Source of the DNA: Maritalea sp051251695
GTDB taxonomy: Bacteria > Pseudomonadota > Alphaproteobacteria > Rhizobiales > Devosiaceae
DNA: 64,000 nt
Direction: 5' to 3'
Assembly (NCBI RefSeq): GCF_051251695.1
Contig: NZ_JBPOEU010000017.1
Location: forward strand, 1-64,000
Shown: piece by piece, positions 16,033 through 25,145 of the stretch
How positions within the stretch are numbered: position 1 is the stretch's first letter
Layout of the letters: each line of letters begins with the position of its first letter
Position numbers and translations under genes: made by a program
The notes under the pieces: generated by a model
The model's input: only the letters and a program-made list of their open reading frames with translations
What the model was told of the DNA's origin: nothing
Database searches by the model: none

Positions 16033-17590
16033 GTTCGGCATCGCCATTTCGCTCGTTTTGATTTCAACAATTGCATTTGGTGCTTTTGCTTTTTTTGATG
16101 CGCCCGGTTGGTTGCTCTTGGCGGCGGGCTGTCTTTGTGTGTTTGGTCTGATTTATGCTGGCATGCAATTTTATGCATTGCGAAACTTTGTTAGGGAATT
16201 GCGTGATGTGTCGCGCCAGCTTGTGCGCGGAGATTTTGATTTCCGATTGCATATGCCAAAAGCAAGTGGCGAGTGCGCTGAGGTGCGCGATAGTTTTAAT
16301 GATCTTGTTGACGTGTCGGATGCATTTGTCCGTGAAAGTTACCTCGCGATGCAGGCAGCGAGCGAGGGGCGGTATTACCGGAAAATTCGGCCTGAAGGAC
16401 TATTGGGTGCCTATCAACACGCGACGCAGGGTGTGAATGCTGGGATCGATAAGATGGCAGCGTTTGATGCGATGCTAAGCGAATTAAGAAGTTCAATTGG
16501 ATTTGTTGTGGAACGCGGCATTGAGGGCGATTTGAACCACCGGGTGGATGCCAATTTTGCGGATGACGGGTTAAATGAGCTCGCCGAAATGATCAACCGT
16601 CTGATGATCACCATAGATTTGGGGATTTCTGAAACCGGCCGTGTACTAGCAGATTTGGCTGAAGCCAATTTGACCACTCGGGTTGACGGGGACTTTCATG
16701 GGGCATTTGGTAAATTGCGGGATGACACCAATGATGTGGCTGAGCGGCTATCATCCATAATGTTTGGCTTACGCAATACATCTGGTTCGTTGAAGTCGGC
16801 AACCGGCGAAATACTATCCGGCTCTGATGATTTAGCCCAGCGCACCATGCATCAGGCGGCGACATTGGAGCATACATCTGCCGCCATGTCTGAGATGGCG
16901 GAAACAGTGCAAGAGAGTTCTGAGCAAGCAAGGGCGGGGCGAGAACAAGCTATTTCCACTAAAGCCATGGTGGAAGAAAGTGGACAAGCCATGCAATGCG
17001 CCAATGTGGCGATGGAGCGCATAAGCGAAAGTTCGCAACATATTTCAAAAGTAATTGAAATGATTGATGGTATTGCTTTTCAAACGAACCTTTTGGCGCT
17101 CAATGCCTCGGTGGAGGCGGCGCGTGCTGGCGAAGCGGGGAAAGGTTTTGCGGTTGTCGCGGTTGAAGTGCGACGGTTGGCGCAATCAACAGCCCAGGCG
17201 TCAAAAGAAGTGAAAGATCTCATTCAAAAAAGTGCGGGTGAAGTCGAGCAAGGTTCAGAACTTGTGGCTAAAGCTGGCGAACAGTTGGAAACTATCGTTG
17301 ATGCTGTTGGCAGTCTTTCCCATATGATGTCTGAAATAGCTGATGTAAGTCGGACGCAATCCGAGAAAATTGAAGTGTTAAACAGTTCGGTTCGGCAAAT
17401 GGATGAAACCACACAGCACAATGCTGCGCTTGTTGAAGAAACCAACGCCGCGATTGAACAGACTGAGAGCCGTGCGAGCGAACTGGATAAATTGGTCGGA
17501 AGTTTCCAACTTGGAAATGAAGAAGATGAGCATGTTCAGATCGACGTTGAAAATGGCATGGTGCCTGATCGTTTGGCTAAAGCGAGTTAG
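16007..17590 (+). CDS. Methyl-accepting chemotaxis protein with Aer-like membrane hairpin
   Basis: A 527-residue transducer. Two adjacent transmembrane helices (residues about 5-25 and 30-50) leave almost no periplasmic loop, so there is no external ligand domain. HAMP-like linker segments follow (DVSRQLVRGDFDFRL and repeats such as RGIEGDLNHRV and LAEANLTTRV), then the cytoplasmic signalling hairpin with tip IDGIAFQTNLLALNASVEAARAG. The ATG at 16007 has AAAGGA upstream and overlaps the PAS gene by 26 bases; 15989 is an alternative. The architecture is Aer minus its PAS domain, which is encoded just upstream. Confidence 0.85.
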   Translation: MMNSYSLSRFGIAISLVLISTIAFGAFAFFDAPGWLLLAAGCLCVFGLIYAGMQFYALRNFVRELRDVSRQLVRGDFDFRLHMPKASGECAEVRDSFNDLVDVSDAFVRESYLAMQAASEGRYYRKIRPEGLLGAYQHATQGVNAGIDKMAAFDAMLSELRSSIGFVVERGIEGDLNHRVDANFADDGLNELAEMINRLMITIDLGISETGRVLADLAEANLTTRVDGDFHGAFGKLRDDTNDVAERLSSIMFGLRNTSGSLKSATGEILSGSDDLAQRTMHQAATLEHTSAAMSEMAETVQESSEQARAGREQAISTKAMVEESGQAMQCANVAMERISESSQHISKVIEMIDGIAFQTNLLALNASVEAARAGEAGKGFAVVAVEVRRLAQSTAQASKEVKDLIQKSAGEVEQGSELVAKAGEQLETIVDAVGSLSHMMSEIADVSRTQSEKIEVLNSSVRQMDETTQHNAALVEETNAAIEQTESRASELDKLVGSFQLGNEEDEHVQIDVENGMVPDRLAKAS

Positions 17591-17610
17591 CCTGGCCGAT
17601 CAGTTCAAAC

Positions 17611-17805
17611 CTAGAAATCGCTAGCGATGCCTTTATTTTCCCAGTCGCCATAACGGGCTGGGTCAGGCCCTTCTTTGCCGTTGACTTCGCGGGGGGCTAA
17701 TTTGGTAATGGCGTCGATTTTTTCGCGTCTAGCTTTTGCTTCTTCAAGTGCGCGTTTCGCGATTTCGGGGTCAGGTTTTTTGGCGTTGATGTCCGATTTG
17801 GCCAT
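17611..17805 (-). CDS. DUF1674 / succinate dehydrogenase assembly factor 4 homologue
   Basis: A 64-residue protein whose C-terminus carries the DUF1674/SDHAF4 signature, GKEGPDPARYGDWENKG. Mitochondrial SDHAF4 binds flavinylated SdhA and protects it before assembly with SdhB; the bacterial homologues are assumed to do the same. The ATG at 17805 is preceded by GGAAGG; the frame is open much further upstream (to 18030) but that part is antisense to htpX sequence and is not counted. It lies apart from the sdh genes at 48.7-53.0 kb and is convergent with the MCP gene. Confidence 0.8.
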   Translation of the reverse strand: MAKSDINAKKPDPEIAKRALEEAKARREKIDAITKLAPREVNGKEGPDPARYGDWENKGIASDF

Positions 17806-17905
17806 GTTTTTGTCGCCTTCCATTGTCAATAAGCATTTCGCGTCACCTTGTAAGGGCCGTAATTGGCTACCATCTTTAGGGGCGAAATGACAATTGGGAG
17901 TTTGC

Positions 17906-18889
17906 ATGTTCAATGCAATCAGGACAACATTTTTGCTTGCGGTGATGACCGGGCTGTTTATGGCCATCGGTTTTGTCGTTGCGGGCAGTTTTGGGATGTT
18001 CTTTGCGTTGGTCATCGCCATGGTGACCAACCTACTTGCCTATTGGAATTCGGATAAAGTTGTTCTGCGGCTGCAAAGGGCCCGGGAATTGGGACGTCGC
18101 GATAGTTCCGATCTTTTTGAAATGGTTGAGCAACTCACAATGAATGCGGGCATTCCAATGCCCAAATTATATGTGATTGAAAATGATCAACCCAACGCCT
18201 TTGCGACAGGTCGCAACCCAGAAAACGCGGCGGTTGCCGTTTCAACAGGGTTGTTGAACAATTTGGAATATGACGAAATTGGCGCGGTTGTTGCGCACGA
18301 ATTGGCTCATATTCGGTCGCGTGACACCCTTATCATGACGATAACAGCAACGTTTGCCGGGGCCATTTCAATGCTCGCGCAATTCGGACTGTTTTTCGGG
18401 GCACGAAATTCGAACAACCCGGTTGGGCCAATTGGATCGATCTTTATGATCATTGTGGCGCCGCTGGCTGCGGTGATGGTTCAAATGGCGGTTAGCCGCA
18501 CCCGAGAATATGAAGCAGATCGGGACGGGGCAGAAATATGTGGCGATCCGTTGGCCTTGGCCCGGGCATTGCGAAAAATTTCCGGCATGGCCAAAAAGTT
18601 TGAAAACCCGTTTGCCCGGCGCGCGCCAGGCATGGCGCACATGTTTATTATCAACCCATTGGCGGGGCGTGGGGCAGACAATTTGTTCTCTACTCACCCA
18701 AATGTTGACAATAGAATCGCGGCTTTGGTTGAACTTAGTAAGCAAATGCCGCAAAAGAACCCCAACAGTAAGCTTGAGCGCCGTGGTAGGCCAATTGCGG
18801 GGCGATCAAACATCAGCAGTTGGCGTATTCCAAATAGCCATCAGCCGAATAGTGACAATCAAAGTCAGCAAAAGGGCCCATGGAGCTAA
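17906..18889 (+). CDS. htpX: Membrane zinc protease HtpX homologue
   Basis: A 327-residue M48-family inner-membrane metalloprotease. Two N-terminal transmembrane helices (about 6-50) are followed by the zinc motif VVAHELAHIRSRD and two further hydrophobic segments; the third-ligand region SRTREYEADRDGAE is clear. HtpX degrades damaged membrane proteins, complementing FtsH. The ATG at 17906 has GGGAG six bases upstream. The C-terminus has a Ser/Asn/Gln-rich extension. It is followed by rsmB after 38 bases. Confidence 0.92.
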   Translation: MFNAIRTTFLLAVMTGLFMAIGFVVAGSFGMFFALVIAMVTNLLAYWNSDKVVLRLQRARELGRRDSSDLFEMVEQLTMNAGIPMPKLYVIENDQPNAFATGRNPENAAVAVSTGLLNNLEYDEIGAVVAHELAHIRSRDTLIMTITATFAGAISMLAQFGLFFGARNSNNPVGPIGSIFMIIVAPLAAVMVQMAVSRTREYEADRDGAEICGDPLALARALRKISGMAKKFENPFARRAPGMAHMFIINPLAGRGADNLFSTHPNVDNRIAALVELSKQMPQKNPNSKLERRGRPIAGRSNISSWRIPNSHQPNSDNQSQQKGPWS

Positions 18890-18927
18890 AGTTAGTGAAA
18901 TGGCGCTAATTCGATTTAGGACATTAA

Positions 18928-20232
18928 ATGAGTAGATCTTCTCAGGCCACCGGGTTTGAAATTCGTCGGGCTGCGGCGCAGCGTTTGCAAACAGTGTTGA
19001 CCGGTGCGCCTTTTGTGCCGTTTCCAGCCCGCGATATCGCTGATCCGCGCGATCGCGCACTTGCGAACAAGCTGGTGACCGTTAGTTTGCGCCGACATGG
19101 TCAAATCAGCCAGATATTGGCCTCTGTTTTGGAAAAAGGCATGCCCAAACGTGCTGGCCTTTTTGAAGCAGCGCTGCGTATTGGGGTGGCCCAGCTGATG
19201 TTTTTGCCCGATATGGGTGACCATTCAGCCATTAATCTGGCAGTGGAAGTAATCAAAAAAGACCGTCGGGCCGGACGGTTTGCCAAATTGGCCAATGCGG
19301 CTTTACGCAATGTTCAGCGTGGGTTCGCGGTTGATGATCTTGACCCTAAAGACTTGGTGCCAAGCTGGATTTATGCGCGTTGGTGTACCCATTATGGGGA
19401 AGACGCAGCGGCAAAGATGGTTCAATCGCTGCTTGTGCAAGCCCCGTTAGACCTAACCGCCAAAAATGCAGACGAGAAAAAAGACCTGTTTGACCAAATT
19501 GGTGCGGTGCATAGTTTGGGCGCAAGTTTTAGGGTTGGTGAACGCGAAGTGCCAGTTGAAGAACTGGCAGGTTATCAAGACGGTCATTGGTGGGTGCAAG
19601 ACTTTGCGGCCACACTGCCCGTCTTTCTGAGCGACCCGCAAAAAGAACATTCAATCCTAGATATTTGTGCAGCACCGGGCGGAAAAACCGCTCAACTCGC
19701 GGCCAGTGGGGCACAAGTGACGGCGGTTGATCTTGATGGCAAACGGCTTGAGCGGGTGAAGGAAAACTTAGACCGGGTCGGCCTAACGGCAAAGTTGGTT
19801 GAAGCGGACGCGACGAACCTTTCAACAGAACGTCAATATGATCGGGTCATTCTTGATGCGCCTTGTAGTGCAACCGGCACGTTTCGACGTCATCCCGAGG
19901 TGATTTGGCACCGACGAGAAAAAGATATTGCCCAACGTGGTGAGCTGCAGGCGCAAATGTTGCAAAATGCGGCCCGTTTGGTGAAGCCGGGTGGACAGCT
20001 TGTTTTTTGCACTTGCTCGTTGGAGCCTGAAGAGGGCGAGCAACAAGCTAAATCGTTCCTTTCAAGCCATGCGGATTTTGATTTAAAGCCGATTGAGCGA
20101 GAAGAATTGGGCGGTTGGGCCGACGTTATTTTAAACGATGGGTTTTTGCGAACCTTGCCAGGTATGAAAATACCGAATAATGAAGGCGATCTTGACGGGT
20201 TCTTTGCGGCTCGTTTCACGCGAACAGAATAA
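18928..20232 (+). CDS. rsmB: 16S rRNA m5C methyltransferase (RsmB/Sun family)
   Basis: A 434-residue protein: an N-terminal NusB-like RNA-binding domain (residues about 1-140), then a Rossmann methyltransferase domain. The SAM motif ICAAPGGKTAQLA, the first cysteine in DAPCSATGTFRRHP and the catalytic cysteine in CTCSLEPEEGE are all present, as expected for enzymes methylating cytosine C5 of 16S rRNA position 967. Position between htpX and the heparinase-like gene ahead of purH is usual in Hyphomicrobiales. Confidence 0.9.
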   Translation: MSRSSQATGFEIRRAAAQRLQTVLTGAPFVPFPARDIADPRDRALANKLVTVSLRRHGQISQILASVLEKGMPKRAGLFEAALRIGVAQLMFLPDMGDHSAINLAVEVIKKDRRAGRFAKLANAALRNVQRGFAVDDLDPKDLVPSWIYARWCTHYGEDAAAKMVQSLLVQAPLDLTAKNADEKKDLFDQIGAVHSLGASFRVGEREVPVEELAGYQDGHWWVQDFAATLPVFLSDPQKEHSILDICAAPGGKTAQLAASGAQVTAVDLDGKRLERVKENLDRVGLTAKLVEADATNLSTERQYDRVILDAPCSATGTFRRHPEVIWHRREKDIAQRGELQAQMLQNAARLVKPGGQLVFCTCSLEPEEGEQQAKSFLSSHADFDLKPIEREELGGWADVILNDGFLRTLPGMKIPNNEGDLDGFFAARFTRTE

Positions 20233-20313
20233 ATTGTTCGCAATCGGTAACTTAACGTGAAAACCGATTGCAAACGTGCTAATCTTCTTTGTTATTGTTG
20301 AGGGTAAATCTAC

Positions 20314-21960
20314 GTGTCAGGCGGACCATTTTTGCGGCATACTTTAGGGGCCATTGCGGATTGGTTCGTTACTAGTCCGGCGTTTCGCTGGACATGGGCA
20401 GCGCCTGAAAAAGGTAATGTTAAGCGTAAGCTTTTAGAGATACGGCCTGCGGACGGGCATTCGGTCGACGATATGATGATCGGTCAATATCTGCTTGCCC
20501 AACGGCTGGTCGATACCAGCGGAACGTCGCCGTTTGCTGTGGATTATGGCACGGACGAGTGGTTTGAAGAGCTGCACGGCTTTACGTGGCTGCGACATTT
20601 TTCAGCTGCCCATGATGAGGGATCAAAAAAGTTCGCGGGCACTTTGGCCATGGACTGGATATCTCGCTATGGCCAGTTTTCCAAAAAGATTTGGGACAAT
20701 AAGATCACTGCTTTGCGCGTTTTGAATTGGGCGAAGCATTTTGACGTGCTTAATTTTGGCCTTAATGACCCGCGTCGCGCGGTTGTGGAACGCAGTTTTT
20801 TTGAACAGGTGCAAAGTTTACGCATTCGGATAAATTTTGAAGCGGATCCGGCGCGACGTTTGCTGATGCGTGTTGCCTTGCTTGGGGCGGCGATTGCTGT
20901 GGAACGGCCAAAAGAAGATGTGGCCAAACTTTTAGAACGCACCTTGCTTTCACTGAACCGACAAATCGATGCGAATGGCTTGCACAAGAGCCGGAGTGGG
21001 GAAGAACAGTTTTTGCTGTTGTTGGAAATGATCCCGGTACGCCATGCGATCACGCCCTTACTGCCCGACTTGGCCAAACAATTTGCGCAGGTTTTGGACC
21101 GAATGCATCAAAGCCTTTCGCTGCTTATGCACACGACCGGAGAATTGTCGTTTTTTAACGGTACACGTACGGTGCCGCATGAAATGTTATTGTCGGTTCA
21201 ATCGCGGGCGACCGATAATTTGGATATTGAACGCGGGGCGATCAGTGGCGGTTACGCAGCTCTTTTGGGCCAAAATTCCAAATTGATTGCTGAAAGTGGT
21301 CAAGAACTTGGTGACGACTTTCGAAGTCGATTGTTCGCTGGGGCGGCCAGTTTTGAATATAGTTTTCGCAATGACTTGATTGTCACCAATTGTGGGCCTG
21401 GGCCTTCGTCGTTGGGCGAAGATGCAGATCTATTCCGATTGCCTGCGTCCCATTCGACTTTAGAAATTGAATATCAGGGCAAGTTTCCCATCAAATCTGA
21501 GCAATTGCTTGCGGGCCATATGAAGGCAAATCGCGACCGGGTGCCAAAGTTGAACCTTGAGGAGCGCACCGTAACGCTTAACAATGCTGGTTATGAAGCG
21601 ATGACCGGACTTGTACACGAGCGAATTTTAAGCGTTTTAGCAAATGATGGCGACGCGCTTTTGGGCCAAGATATTATTCGGTGTGATCTCACCCACAAAA
21701 ACGCGCCAGACCAGTTTTTGCTGCGGTTTCATTTGGGACCCGGGGTTGAAGCAGAACTGAATGACAGTTCAAACCAAATTGAATTGCGCCTTCGTTCCGG
21801 AGGAAAATGGGCGTTTATTTGGGAAGGCGCGAATGCAATTGTTGAGCCGAGTGCGCGCTATTCTGCTCATAAGGGGCTTCAACCAATTCAGCAGATTGTC
21901 TTGAGTGGTTCAATTCAGGCGGAGCAAGAAGTTGTTTGGACCTTTATGCCGCAAACTTAA
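20314..21960 (+). CDS. Heparinase II/III-family protein
   Basis: A 548-residue protein with an all-helical toroid N-terminal half (residues about 60-300) and a beta-sheet C-terminal half beginning near 320, the layout of the heparinase II/III family. The GTG at 20314 follows a GAGGG site at fair spacing. No signal peptide is evident, so despite the family name a cytoplasmic or non-classically exported role is possible. Its stable position between rsmB and purH in Hyphomicrobiales suggests a housekeeping envelope role, but the polysaccharide substrate is unknown. Confidence 0.75.
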   Translation: MSGGPFLRHTLGAIADWFVTSPAFRWTWAAPEKGNVKRKLLEIRPADGHSVDDMMIGQYLLAQRLVDTSGTSPFAVDYGTDEWFEELHGFTWLRHFSAAHDEGSKKFAGTLAMDWISRYGQFSKKIWDNKITALRVLNWAKHFDVLNFGLNDPRRAVVERSFFEQVQSLRIRINFEADPARRLLMRVALLGAAIAVERPKEDVAKLLERTLLSLNRQIDANGLHKSRSGEEQFLLLLEMIPVRHAITPLLPDLAKQFAQVLDRMHQSLSLLMHTTGELSFFNGTRTVPHEMLLSVQSRATDNLDIERGAISGGYAALLGQNSKLIAESGQELGDDFRSRLFAGAASFEYSFRNDLIVTNCGPGPSSLGEDADLFRLPASHSTLEIEYQGKFPIKSEQLLAGHMKANRDRVPKLNLEERTVTLNNAGYEAMTGLVHERILSVLANDGDALLGQDIIRCDLTHKNAPDQFLLRFHLGPGVEAELNDSSNQIELRLRSGGKWAFIWEGANAIVEPSARYSAHKGLQPIQQIVLSGSIQAEQEVVWTFMPQT

Positions 21961-22070
21961 GCGGTATTGGCCAATTGAGTCAGATTCGGGCGTTGGGTGG
22001 TTTCTTTTCGTAAAATATCATGCTAGCGAAGCAAACTTAGCGCCAAGCGCACTTGTTTAACCAACAGCAG

Positions 22071-23657
22071 ATGAGTTTCTCAGTGACCATCAAACGTGCC
22101 CTCCTTTCCGTTTCAGATAAAACCGGCCTTGCGGATTTCGCTCGGCATCTTGCTGCCAGTGGGGTTGAGTTGATCTCAACCGGGGGCACTAAGAAAATGC
22201 TCGAAGACGAGAAAATTCCAGTCATCGACGTGGCCGAAGTTACTGGGTTCCCCGAAATTATGGATGGGCGCGTTAAAACGCTTCACCCTAAAATTCACGG
22301 GGGGCTGTTGGGGCGGCGCGATAGTGATAGCCATAAAAGCGCGATGCGCATTCACCAGATTTCGAATATCGATTTGTTGGTGTCTAATCTTTATCCCTTC
22401 GTTTCGACCGTAAAAAGCGGCGCTGACTACGATACGGTGATTGAAAATATTGATATTGGCGGCCCTGCCATGATCCGCGCTGCGGCGAAAAATCATGCTT
22501 CAGTTACGGTGATTGTTGATCCGGATGATTACGCAAAAGTTATTGATGAGCTTAATGAAAACGGCGAAATCGCACTGAAGTCACGCCAGCGGTTTGCGGC
22601 GAAAGCCTATGCGCGTACGGCGGCATATGATGCGGCGATTTCCAATTGGTTTGCTGAAACGCTGGAATTTGAAGAAATGCCCTATCGCAGCTTTTCCGGC
22701 AAACTTGATCAGGTGATGCGCTATGGCGAAAACCCACATCAATGGGCGGCGTTCTATAAAGATGGGTCAGAAAAAACTGGCGTGGCAACCGCCGAGCAAC
22801 TTCAAGGCAAAGCGCTTTCCTATAACAATATCAATGATACCGACGCAGCGTTTGAATTGGTCAGCGAGTTTGACCCTGGCGAGCACGCTGCGGTTGCAAT
22901 CATCAAGCACGCCAATCCGTGTGGGGTTGGTTTAGGCGAGACTTTGGCTGAGGCATACGAAAAAGCGTTGCGTTGTGATCCGGTATCGGCTTTTGGCGGC
23001 ATTGTCGCGCTTAACCAGGAAATCGACGCAGATGTGGCGCAAAAGATCATCGAGGTTTTCACCGAAGTAATTATTGCACCAAGCGCGACACCTCAAGCTT
23101 TGGCGGTATTTGAAACCAAGAAAAATCTACGTCTTTTATTGACGGGTGGATTGAGCGACACCAAAGCGGATGGACTGACCGTTAAGTCAGTTTCTGGTGG
23201 CTTGCTTGTTCAGGGACGTGACAACAAAAGCGTCATGGACTGTGAGCTGAAAGTCGTAACTAAACGTCAGCCAACGGATCAAGAACTGATTGATCTAAAA
23301 GTGGCAGCAATTGTTGCAAAACACGTGAAATCCAACGCTGTCATTTACACAAAAGACGGCGCAACGGTTGGCATTGGTGCGGGGCAAATGAGCCGTGTTG
23401 ATTCTTCACGCACGGCCTATCGCAAGTCCAAAGATGCGGCCAAGGCTATGAAGCAAAAGGGTGCCCTTACCGAAGGGTCCGTCGTTGCATCAGATGCATT
23501 CTTCCCATTTGCTGACGGTTTAATATCAGCGGTCAATGCGGGTGCAACTGCGGTTATTCAACCGGGCGGTTCAATTCGGGATGACGAGGTTATTGCCGCC
23601 GCGGATGAAGCTGGTATTGCGATGGTGTTCACAGGCATGCGACATTTCCGGCATTAA
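22071..23657 (+). CDS. purH: Bifunctional AICAR transformylase / IMP cyclohydrolase
   Basis: A 528-residue enzyme performing the last two steps of IMP synthesis. Residues about 1-150 are the MGS-like cyclohydrolase domain (ALLSVSDKTGLADFA, STGGTKKMLE, VTGFPEIMDGRVKTLHP), and the rest the AICAR formyltransferase, with YGENPHQ, IIKHANPCGVG, SAFGGIVALN and SDAFFPFADG. The ATG at 22071 is chosen over an upstream TTG at 22053. The last gene in its group, it is followed by a GC-rich structured gap. Confidence 0.95.
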   Translation: MSFSVTIKRALLSVSDKTGLADFARHLAASGVELISTGGTKKMLEDEKIPVIDVAEVTGFPEIMDGRVKTLHPKIHGGLLGRRDSDSHKSAMRIHQISNIDLLVSNLYPFVSTVKSGADYDTVIENIDIGGPAMIRAAAKNHASVTVIVDPDDYAKVIDELNENGEIALKSRQRFAAKAYARTAAYDAAISNWFAETLEFEEMPYRSFSGKLDQVMRYGENPHQWAAFYKDGSEKTGVATAEQLQGKALSYNNINDTDAAFELVSEFDPGEHAAVAIIKHANPCGVGLGETLAEAYEKALRCDPVSAFGGIVALNQEIDADVAQKIIEVFTEVIIAPSATPQALAVFETKKNLRLLLTGGLSDTKADGLTVKSVSGGLLVQGRDNKSVMDCELKVVTKRQPTDQELIDLKVAAIVAKHVKSNAVIYTKDGATVGIGAGQMSRVDSSRTAYRKSKDAAKAMKQKGALTEGSVVASDAFFPFADGLISAVNAGATAVIQPGGSIRDDEVIAAADEAGIAMVFTGMRHFRH

Positions 23658-23907
23658 TTTTCGCAGGTTTTTTCGCGCCGCCGTTGGTCGCTTTGCTCCC
23701 GACCCCGGCACCCCCGCTGATTGGTGTACTTCACCAATTCTGCGTAAGCGAGCGACAAGATGGACGAGTATCGCGGGGACCCCGGCCAATTTTTTGGCCG
23801 CGCCCGCGCAGGTACAACAAGTCGAGTAGGCCGGGTTAGTTCGTCATGAGATTTGTGGTGCACCACGTGAGCTATAACTTTGGTCGCAAACGGCGGCTTA
23901 AATGCGA
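23658..23907. other. GC-rich non-coding stretch with several inverted repeats
   Basis: Between the convergent purH and the secreted-protein gene are 250 bases that are more GC-rich than their surroundings. Seen directly: ATTGGTG-5-CACCAAT (23720-23738), CGGCCAA-4-TTGGCCG (23783-23800) and the perfect palindrome GTGGTGCACCAC (23855-23866). None has a clear U-run. Short frames on both strands have no recognisable motif. It may be a dispersed palindromic repeat, a bidirectional termination region or a structured RNA. Confidence 0.5.
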
Positions 23908-24459
23908 TTATTCAGCCCATTCAATAGGTTCATTGGCGCAATCGAAATCTTGCGCCATTGTGTCCGCAACATTTTGAGCGATTTGATTGGCGTTGGGGTA
24001 TTCGGAAGCATTGATCCGGGCGACCTGGCAAGTCGCGCCTTGTTCTATTTTGGTCACAATCAAATATTGCTGCTTGCCGCCCATGCCATCTTCGGCGAAG
24101 TACCGCAAAATTGTGGCGATAGGCGTCAAACCACGCGCCCGATCAGATAATCGCCATTCCAGTGTTTCACCGATGGTGTTGAATGGGGAAAGGGTTTGCT
24201 CTGCAGCGCGTTCGTTGAGCGAATCTAGCCCATAGCTCACAAACATCCGTAAATCGCCTTCAGCGACCATTACAGGGTAGCCACGATAGCCTGGACACGC
24301 AAAAGTTGCGCCGAAATCATCAGCCTGAATGATGGAGCAGTCATTGTCTAGGTCGAGATCTGTGTAAACACTGCTATTGGCCTGCGCAAATGCGCCGGTT
24401 GAAAAAAGCGCCAAAAAAGTGAAATGAACTAAAACAGTTCCAAAAATGGATTTGCGCAT
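23908..24459 (-). CDS. Secreted protein of unknown function
   Basis: A 183-residue protein with a clear signal peptide (MRKSIFGTVLV... ending GAFAQA near residue 26). The mature part has four cysteines (CSII, ATFACPG, ATCQVA, DFDCAN), enough for two disulfides, so a periplasmic location is likely. No family recognised. Convergent with purH; the divergent pyrophosphatase gene begins about 120 bases beyond its start. Confidence 0.7.
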   Translation of the reverse strand: MRKSIFGTVLVHFTFLALFSTGAFAQANSSVYTDLDLDNDCSIIQADDFGATFACPGYRGYPVMVAEGDLRMFVSYGLDSLNERAAEQTLSPFNTIGETLEWRLSDRARGLTPIATILRYFAEDGMGGKQQYLIVTKIEQGATCQVARINASEYPNANQIAQNVADTMAQDFDCANEPIEWAE

Positions 24460-24581
24460 GCCTGTTTTTCTCCCGAACCGGTCAATTTATCGCATCTGCG
24501 GCATTATGGCTTGCAATCATGGCGTCCGCTAGGCATTAGTGCTGGCGAATTTGAAAATTGTTCATCAAAGGGAGCAAATTG

Positions 24582-25115
24582 ATGGATCTCAATGCAATTG
24601 GTGCTGGTAAAAACCCACCTGAGGAAATCAATGTTGTGATCGAAGTGCCGGTTGGCGGCGAGCCGATCAAATATGAATTTGATAAAGATAGCGGTGCGCT
24701 ATTCGTTGATCGGTTCCTTCACACCCCAATGCGCTATCCGGGCAATTATGGTTTTGTGCCTAACACTCTATGTGGCGATGGCGACCCGCTGGATGTTGTT
24801 GTGATGAATTCACGTCCCATTATGCCCGGTGCTGTGATCAAATGCCGCCCAATTGGCGTTTTGATTATGGAAGATGATGGCGGTATGGACGAGAAGCTTC
24901 TTGCGCTGCCGATTTCGAAAATGACTAAATCATATGAGGGCATCAACGATATTTCAGATATGCCTGAGATCGAAGTGGCAAAAGTTGAACATTTCTTCAC
25001 ACACTATAAAGATCTTGAGCCAGGTAAATGGGCGAAAATTGAAGGCATCAAAGGTGTTGATGTCGCTAAACAGATCATTCTAGATTCAATCGCGTTGCAC
25101 AATAAAAGTATGTAA
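24582..25115 (+). CDS. ppa: Inorganic pyrophosphatase
   Basis: A 177-residue family I soluble pyrophosphatase, hydrolysing PPi to drive biosynthesis. The acidic metal-binding motif DGDPLDVVVM and the family segments YPGNYGFVPNT and DDGGMDEKLLA are present; length is the usual bacterial hexamer size. The ATG at 24582 has GGGAG eight bases upstream; the TTG at 24558 is rejected. A membrane-protein gene follows after 30 bases. Confidence 0.95.
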   Translation: MDLNAIGAGKNPPEEINVVIEVPVGGEPIKYEFDKDSGALFVDRFLHTPMRYPGNYGFVPNTLCGDGDPLDVVVMNSRPIMPGAVIKCRPIGVLIMEDDGGMDEKLLALPISKMTKSYEGINDISDMPEIEVAKVEHFFTHYKDLEPGKWAKIEGIKGVDVAKQIILDSIALHNKSM

Positions 25116-25145
25116 GTTGAGTTTTAAAATCAGCAGGAAAGATCC

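Noticed and set aside
17806..18030. Long N-terminal extension of the DUF1674 protein
   Set aside because: The extension is antisense to the start of htpX, has no family motif, and a ribosome site with ATG at 17805 gives the normal length.
23654..23866. 70-residue minus-strand frame across the GC-rich gap
   Set aside because: Low-complexity Arg-rich product without motif or ribosome site, overlapping several inverted repeats; more probably a by-product of GC-rich non-coding DNA.
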